Shown in pieces: positions 62,973-64,000 of a stretch of 64,000 nucleotides of DNA. Source of the DNA: Actinomadura sp. NBRC 104412. Lineage in GTDB: Bacteria > Actinomycetota > Actinomycetes > Streptosporangiales > Streptosporangiaceae. The translations under genes and the position numbers were made by a program. Numbering within the stretch: position 1 is the first letter of the stretch; each line of letters begins with the position of its first letter. The DNA lies in assembly GCF_030269515.1 (NCBI RefSeq), contig NZ_BSTM01000012.1:124001-188000 (forward strand). The letters run 5' to 3'. The notes under the pieces are model-generated. The model was not told where the DNA came from. It saw nothing but the letters and a program-made list of their open reading frames with translations, and searched no databases.

Positions 62973-63776
62973 TCAGGAGCGCCGGGGGAGCTCGGCGGGG
63001 TCCGGGGTCATGACGGCCAGCCGCGCGCCGGTCGGATCGGTCATGACCGCGTACCGGCCGGCGGGGATGTCGGCCGGGCCGTACTGGATGCTCGCGCCCA
63101 GGCCGGCGGCGCGGGCGGCGGCCTCGTCGCAGTCGGCGACCTGGAAGTACGGGATCCAGTGGGGCGGGACGTCCTGCGGCCACCGCTCGTCCATCCGCAC
63201 CATGCCGGCCAGCGGCCTGTCCTCGCCGAGCAGGAACTTGGTGTAGTCGCTGCCGGAGTGCTCGACGTCGATGCCCTTCCAGCCGAAGACCTCGTTGTAG
63301 TACCGGCGGGCCTGTTCGGTGTCGCGGCAGGCCAGTTCCACCCAGCACATCGCCGACGGCTCGTCCACCACGCCGGCGCCGGCCAGGTTGTACGGGGTCC
63401 ACAGCGCGAAGTCGGCGCCCTCCGGGTCGCTGCACAGCGCCATGTGCCCCAGGTTGGCGAGGTCGGCGGGCGGCGCCAGCTCCCGGCCTCCGGCCGCCCT
63501 GACGGTCTCCATCGTCGCCTGGATGTCGTCGCTGCGGAAATAGCACATCCACGACGGCGGCTGGGTGTCGTCGGCGAGCGGATGCATCCCGGCGACCTCG
63601 GGTCCCTGGATGCCGCCGAGGGTGAACATCTCGCGGTCCCCGAAGCCGGGGACGGTCATCGTGTACGCGTCCCATCCGAACAGGTCCGTGTAGAACTCCT
63701 TGGACCGCCGGGTGTCGGGGGAGTGCAGGTCGACCCAGGAAGGCCACCCGGGCGCATGGGATGTCACTTCGGGCAT
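62973..63776 (-). CDS. two-domain VOC (glyoxalase/bleomycin-resistance) family protein
   Basis: 267 residues from ATG 63776. Two tandem VOC modules: first WVDLHSPDTRRSKEFYTDLFGWDAY (core RRSKEFYTDLFGWD) to SDPEGADFALW, second WVELACRDTEQARRYYNEVFGWKG (core EQARRYYNEVFGWK) to DPTGARLAVMTPDP. This duplicated form is common in Streptomyces and relatives. Metal ligands are not complete in both halves, so it may bind a ligand rather than catalyse. Converges with the flavoprotein gene 42 bp away. Confidence 0.88.
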   Translation of the reverse strand: MPEVTSHAPGWPSWVDLHSPDTRRSKEFYTDLFGWDAYTMTVPGFGDREMFTLGGIQGPEVAGMHPLADDTQPPSWMCYFRSDDIQATMETVRAAGGRELAPPADLANLGHMALCSDPEGADFALWTPYNLAGAGVVDEPSAMCWVELACRDTEQARRYYNEVFGWKGIDVEHSGSDYTKFLLGEDRPLAGMVRMDERWPQDVPPHWIPYFQVADCDEAAARAAGLGASIQYGPADIPAGRYAVMTDPTGARLAVMTPDPAELPRRS

Positions 63777-64000
63777 GACCGGTCTCCACGGGGTTGTGCG
63801 GGAATGGGTGTCTGCCCGCCACGCTATGGAGGCTCCGGCAAACCGAGCGGCGCAGAGGATCAATGGAATCTGTTGGACATGTCCAAACCTGCGCCAGGCG
63901 CGGAGCCTCCAGGTTCGCGCGAGGTCACGAACGGCCACCCCGGGGCACGAGGCCGTGCGAGACCATCGCAGAGGAGGCACACCGCCGGGAAAGCCTCGGC
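63777..64000. other. right edge: regulatory palindrome, no certain gene
   Basis: A perfect 14-bp palindrome TTGGACATGTCCAA at 63873-63886 lies 97 bp upstream of the VOC start. An ATG inside it (63879) opens a rightward frame to the window end, but the translation is Pro/Arg-rich and unconvincing. The region may be the promoter side of the VOC gene and of a gene beyond the edge. Confidence 0.5.

Overview
The window is about 72% GC (judged by eye). It carries actinomycete hallmarks: SARP/AfsR-type regulators, STAND ATPases, a conservon, a QcrB-type cytochrome b, an F420-type LLM oxidoreductase, PaaX/PadR/TetR regulators and many ATGA/GTGA start-stop overlaps. The content best fits a filamentous actinomycete of the Streptosporangiales, probably Actinomadura or a relative. 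That placement is inference from gene content only; no rRNA or tRNA gene was seen.

Layout, left part. 2-5577: the 3' end of pyruvate carboxylase, a secreted serine hydrolase, then a leftward set of threonine dehydratase, ECF sigma factor and its partner YCII/DGPF protein. 5911-17563: two SARP-STAND-TPR regulators and one STAND-TPR protein surround a leftward, translationally coupled triad of unknown pathway (GT-B CDP-glycerol-transferase-like protein, unknown protein, PfkB sugar kinase). A 28-codon hydrophobic peptide gene and a terminator follow. 17881-23022: TetR/GNAT pair, an orphan cytochrome b that has lost one heme site, an LLM oxidoreductase and a solute-binding lipoprotein. 23168-26916: a conservon (sensor kinase, DUF742, GTPase) without the usual roadblock gene. 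26964-28985: a small unknown protein and two secreted or anchored low-complexity proteins.

Middle part, 29071-43331: an extracellular polysaccharide locus. One leftward chain of eight coupled genes encodes the priming phosphoglycosyl transferase, Wzy-like polymerase, MurJ/Wzx-like flippase, polysaccharide deacetylase, two GT4 glycosyltransferases, a Wzz-like chain-length protein and a small unknown ORF. A convergent GH26-type glycoside hydrolase, an ATP-grasp ligase and a flavin monooxygenase follow. A 654-residue protein with a CYTH-like domain lies just upstream. Together these could start, extend, export, polymerise, trim and decorate a glycan.

Right part. 43788-49748: MFS transporter, small CxxC protein, PaaX regulator, class A beta-lactamase-like protein, RHH/PIN toxin-antitoxin pair with a palindromic operator, and a PBP4-type DD-peptidase. 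49830-55520: a second glycan locus (GT-C membrane protein, epimerase, GT2, GtrA, methyltransferase) headed by a clear UDP-sulfoquinovose synthase. 55910-63776: ChaB/Rho-N protein, PadR-controlled FAD monooxygenase, a large secreted alpha/beta-hydrolase, a disulfide-reductase flavoprotein and a two-domain VOC protein. No CRISPR array, insertion sequence, integrase, phage gene or RNA gene was recognised.
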